A DNA stretch of 7,518 nt, from positions 1-7,518 of the forward strand of contig CAYSPJ010000190.1 of the NCBI GenBank assembly GCA_964432875.1. Direction: 5' to 3'. The translations under genes were made by a program, and so were the position numbers. This DNA comes from JACJYE01 sp964432875. GTDB lineage: Bacteria; Bacteroidota; Bacteroidia; Chitinophagales; Saprospiraceae. The notes below the pieces were generated by a model. That model was not told the origin of the DNA. It did not search any database and saw only the letters and a program-made list of their open reading frames with translations. Numbering within the stretch: position 1 is the first letter of the stretch; the number at the start of each line of letters is the position of its first letter. Positions 6,413 to 7,518 of the stretch are shown here, one piece after another.

Positions 6413-6429
6413 TGATGAAAATCATTATT
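6411..6429. promoter_or_regulatory. Fur-box-like 19-mer in the divergent regulatory region
   Basis: AATGATGAAAATCATTATT matches the classical Fur consensus GATAATGATAATCATTATC at 15 of 19 positions, counted by hand. It contains the perfect dyad AATGAT-gaaa-ATCATT. It overlaps the -33 bases of the candidate lipoprotein promoter and lies just 10 nt upstream of the mscL -33 element, so a bound repressor could affect either gene. Fur sites in Bacteroidota are less well defined than in E. coli, so this is a candidate only. Confidence 0.35.
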
Positions 6430-6439
6430 CGAGTACTTT

Positions 6440-6472
6440 TTTGCTTTTTTTGCCTGCCAATCAATATCTTTG
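6440..6472 (+). promoter_or_regulatory. Bacteroidota sigma-A type promoter for mscL
   Basis: TTTG (6440-6443) is followed after 21 nt by TATCTTTG (6465-6472), a full match to TAnnTTTG. The predicted start of transcription near 6479 leaves a leader of about 130 nt before the mscL ATG at 6610. Its position inside the frame that is open from 6412 shows that the longer frame is not the protein start. Confidence 0.6.
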
Positions 6473-6515
6473 CCAGAGTAGCATCGGGCAACCCTACACC
6501 ATTAATGAGGCTGCC

Positions 6516-6572
6516 ATGGATAGATTTGGCGACTATGCTCAGCAATGGTTGCCCCATGCCACAGAAGAGTAG
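6516..6572 (+). other. Possible 18-codon leader ORF upstream of mscL
   Basis: Within the mscL leader an ATG opens MDRFGDYAQQWLPHATEE and ends in TAG at 6570-6572, 37 nt before the mscL start. It is in a different frame from mscL. Composition looks protein-like, but the frame is short and no ribosome-binding signal stands out. It could be an upstream ORF, a decayed gene end or chance. Confidence 0.2.
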
Positions 6573-6609
6573 ATTTTTAAAACTTAACGATAACCAAAAA
6601 AGATTGACT

Positions 6610-7038
6610 ATGCTCAAAGAATTTAAAGACTTTATCATGCGCGGCAACGTGCTGGAACTGGCCGTGGCCGTCATCATCGCTGGCGCCTTTGGTGCCGTAG
6701 TGGCGTCCTTCACCAACGACGTCATCATGCCGCCCATCGGCATGGCCCTTGGCGGCGTGGATTTCACCGCCCTCGCCATCACGCTGAAGGAAGCCCAACT
6801 GGATGCCAGCGGCGCCGTCGTGGCCGATGCCGTGCAAATCCGCTACGGCGCATTCGTGCAAAAGGTGATTGACTTTGTCATCATCGCTTTCATCATCTTT
6901 ATGTTGGTGCGCACCTACAACCGGATGCAAGACCGCCTCAAGAAGCAAGAAGAAGCTCCAGCCGTACCTGCACCACCTCCCGGCCCTACCGCCGAAGAGC
7001 TGCTGGCCGAAATCCGCGATCTGCTGAAGAAGCAGTAG
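6610..7038 (+). CDS. mscL: Large-conductance mechanosensitive channel MscL
   Basis: A 142-residue channel that opens under membrane tension to release solutes on hypo-osmotic shock; the family forms a homopentamer in the inner membrane. The family start is clear: MLKEFKDFIMRGNVLELAVAV (N-terminal helix into TM1), then AFGAVVASFTNDVIMPPIG with the conserved Asn-Asp-..Met-Pro-Pro (36-42) ending TM1. The periplasmic loop GGVDF...RYG (48-80) is a few residues longer than in E. coli. TM2 is FVQKVIDFVIIAFIIFMLV (82-100), and the cytoplasmic helix ends EELLAEIRDLLKKQ. The TM1 gate residue equivalent to E. coli Gly22 is Ala20, as in the Mycobacterium tuberculosis channel. The start at 6610 is chosen by homology and by the A-rich leader; the frame extends to 6412 but would place the promoter inside the gene. 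A strong terminator follows, so it is probably monocistronic. Confidence 0.97.
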   Translation: MLKEFKDFIMRGNVLELAVAVIIAGAFGAVVASFTNDVIMPPIGMALGGVDFTALAITLKEAQLDASGAVVADAVQIRYGAFVQKVIDFVIIAFIIFMLVRTYNRMQDRLKKQEEAPAVPAPPPGPTAEELLAEIRDLLKKQ

Positions 7039-7068
7039 GGCTTAGGCTAAAAATATACAGTTCGTCTG

Positions 7069-7108
7069 AGCCGCTGGCCCCGAGAGTAGGGCCAGCGGCT
7101 TGTTTTTT
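7069..7108 (+). terminator. Intrinsic terminator after mscL
   Basis: AGCCGCTGGCCC (7069-7080), loop CGAGAGTA, GGGCCAGCGGCT (7089-7100): a perfect 12-bp GC-rich stem followed by TGTTTTTT. It ends the mscL transcript 30 nt after the stop codon and separates it from the rhodanese gene. Confidence 0.93.
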
Positions 7109-7187
7109 AGGACAAAAACCTTCTGTAACCCAGATCACCAGCAAATTCCCCAGACCTCCTTTTCTTTGCAGGAAATTAAAACAACTG

Positions 7188-7502
7188 ATGCTGACTACGA
7201 TAAAAGCACTCCTGGGCCTGGGCCCCAAAGCCGATTACAAAGCCTTGAAAGCGCAAGGCGCCCTCATCATCGACGTGCGCACGCCGGAAGAATTTCGCGC
7301 TGGCCACCTCAAGGGTGCCACCAACATCCCCCTCGACCGGATCCGCGGGGAGATCGCCCGTTTCCAGAAGAAGCAAAAACCAGTGATTTTGTACTGCCGC
7401 TCTGGCAACCGCAGCGGTATGGCCGCCTCGATGCTGCGCAAAGCCGGTATCGAGGCCTACAACGCTGGCAGCCTGGGTGCCATCCGGCGGGCATTGGAGT
7501 AA
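7188..7502 (+). CDS. Single-domain rhodanese-like sulfurtransferase
   Basis: A 104-residue protein made of one rhodanese domain. Visible marks are ALIIDVRTPEEFRAGHLKGA (25-44, the conserved DVR.PEE...GH..GA block), NIPLDRI, and the active-site loop YCRSGNRSG (69-77) with the persulfide-forming Cys70. It ends GIEAYNAGSLGAIRRAL. The six-residue loop C-R-S-G-N-R is the short form typical of sulfurtransferases of the GlpE/PspE type rather than of Cdc25-like phosphatases. There is no signal peptide (MLTTIKALLGLG is only weakly hydrophobic), so a cytoplasmic location is likely. It transfers sulfane sulfur from thiosulfate or another donor to a thiol acceptor; the physiological partner is unknown. 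The start at 7188 follows an A-rich leader (GGAAATTAAAACAACTG). TTTCTTTG at 7161-7168 is a near-match to a -7 box without a clear -33 partner. The mscL terminator lies upstream, so it needs its own promoter. Confidence 0.93.
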   Translation: MLTTIKALLGLGPKADYKALKAQGALIIDVRTPEEFRAGHLKGATNIPLDRIRGEIARFQKKQKPVILYCRSGNRSGMAASMLRKAGIEAYNAGSLGAIRRALE

Positions 7503-7518
7503 GTGGTGTATAACGAAG

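Noticed and set aside
6412..6609. N-terminal extension of MscL that resembles a signal peptide (MMKIIIRVLFCFFCL)
   Set aside because: MscL has no cleaved signal peptide, the family start is at 6610, and a good promoter (6440-6472) lies inside the extension. The hydrophobic look comes from the Fur-like site and T-rich promoter DNA.
6610..7502. mscL and rhodanese as one operon
   Set aside because: A 12-bp stem with a T-run directly after mscL is a strong intrinsic terminator, so linked transcription is unlikely.
1..7518. Defence island or mobile element
   Set aside because: No transposase, integrase, nuclease, toxin pair, phage gene, tRNA attachment site or long terminal repeats are visible; the truncated ATPase alone does not support one.

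Overview
The window looks like chromosomal DNA of a member of the Bacteroidota, probably the Saprospiria (Lewinella/Phaeodactylibacter-like). Reasons: two secreted proteins carry type IX secretion (T9SS) C-terminal sorting domains with the YPNPA/FPNPA opening and a terminal ARLV(V/I)AR. Upstream regions hold TTG...TAnnTTTG promoters of the Bacteroidota primary sigma factor rather than TTGACA/TATAAT. Gene starts have A-rich leaders instead of clear Shine-Dalgarno sites. GC content looks moderate to high by eye; it was not computed.

Layout. Bases 98-280 (minus) hold the truncated start of an AAA-type ATPase. Bases 366-2571 (minus) hold two T9SS cargo genes: a small cysteine-containing protein (2571-1960), then a beta-propeller-like protein (1895-366). 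A 26-bp perfect palindrome lies between them, and a good promoter at 2635-2665 precedes the pair. Bases 2701-3095 are a non-coding stretch with a possible remnant of a protein C-terminus (2711-2806) and a heptanucleotide tandem array (2875-2940). Bases 3096-4307 (minus) encode a 12-helix major facilitator transporter. Bases 4308-4621 are an intergenic gap in which I find no gene. Bases 4622-6340 (minus) encode a large membrane-anchored, probably lipoprotein-type protein of unknown function. It is divergent from mscL (6610-7038, plus), and the shared regulatory region holds a Fur-box-like 19-mer, a hairpin and a promoter on each strand. A strong intrinsic terminator (7069-7108) follows mscL, and a single-domain rhodanese (7188-7502, plus) follows that.

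How the genes work together. I see no single multi-gene system. The two T9SS genes are probably co-transcribed and exported by the same machinery, but nothing shows a shared biochemical task. The transporter, the unknown lipoprotein, MscL and the rhodanese look like independent transcription units. The most unusual sequence features are repeats and tracts: a C9 homopolymer inside a signal-peptide coding region (possible phase variation), the heptamer array, the intercistronic palindrome and the Fur-like site. No new defence or mobile system could be supported.
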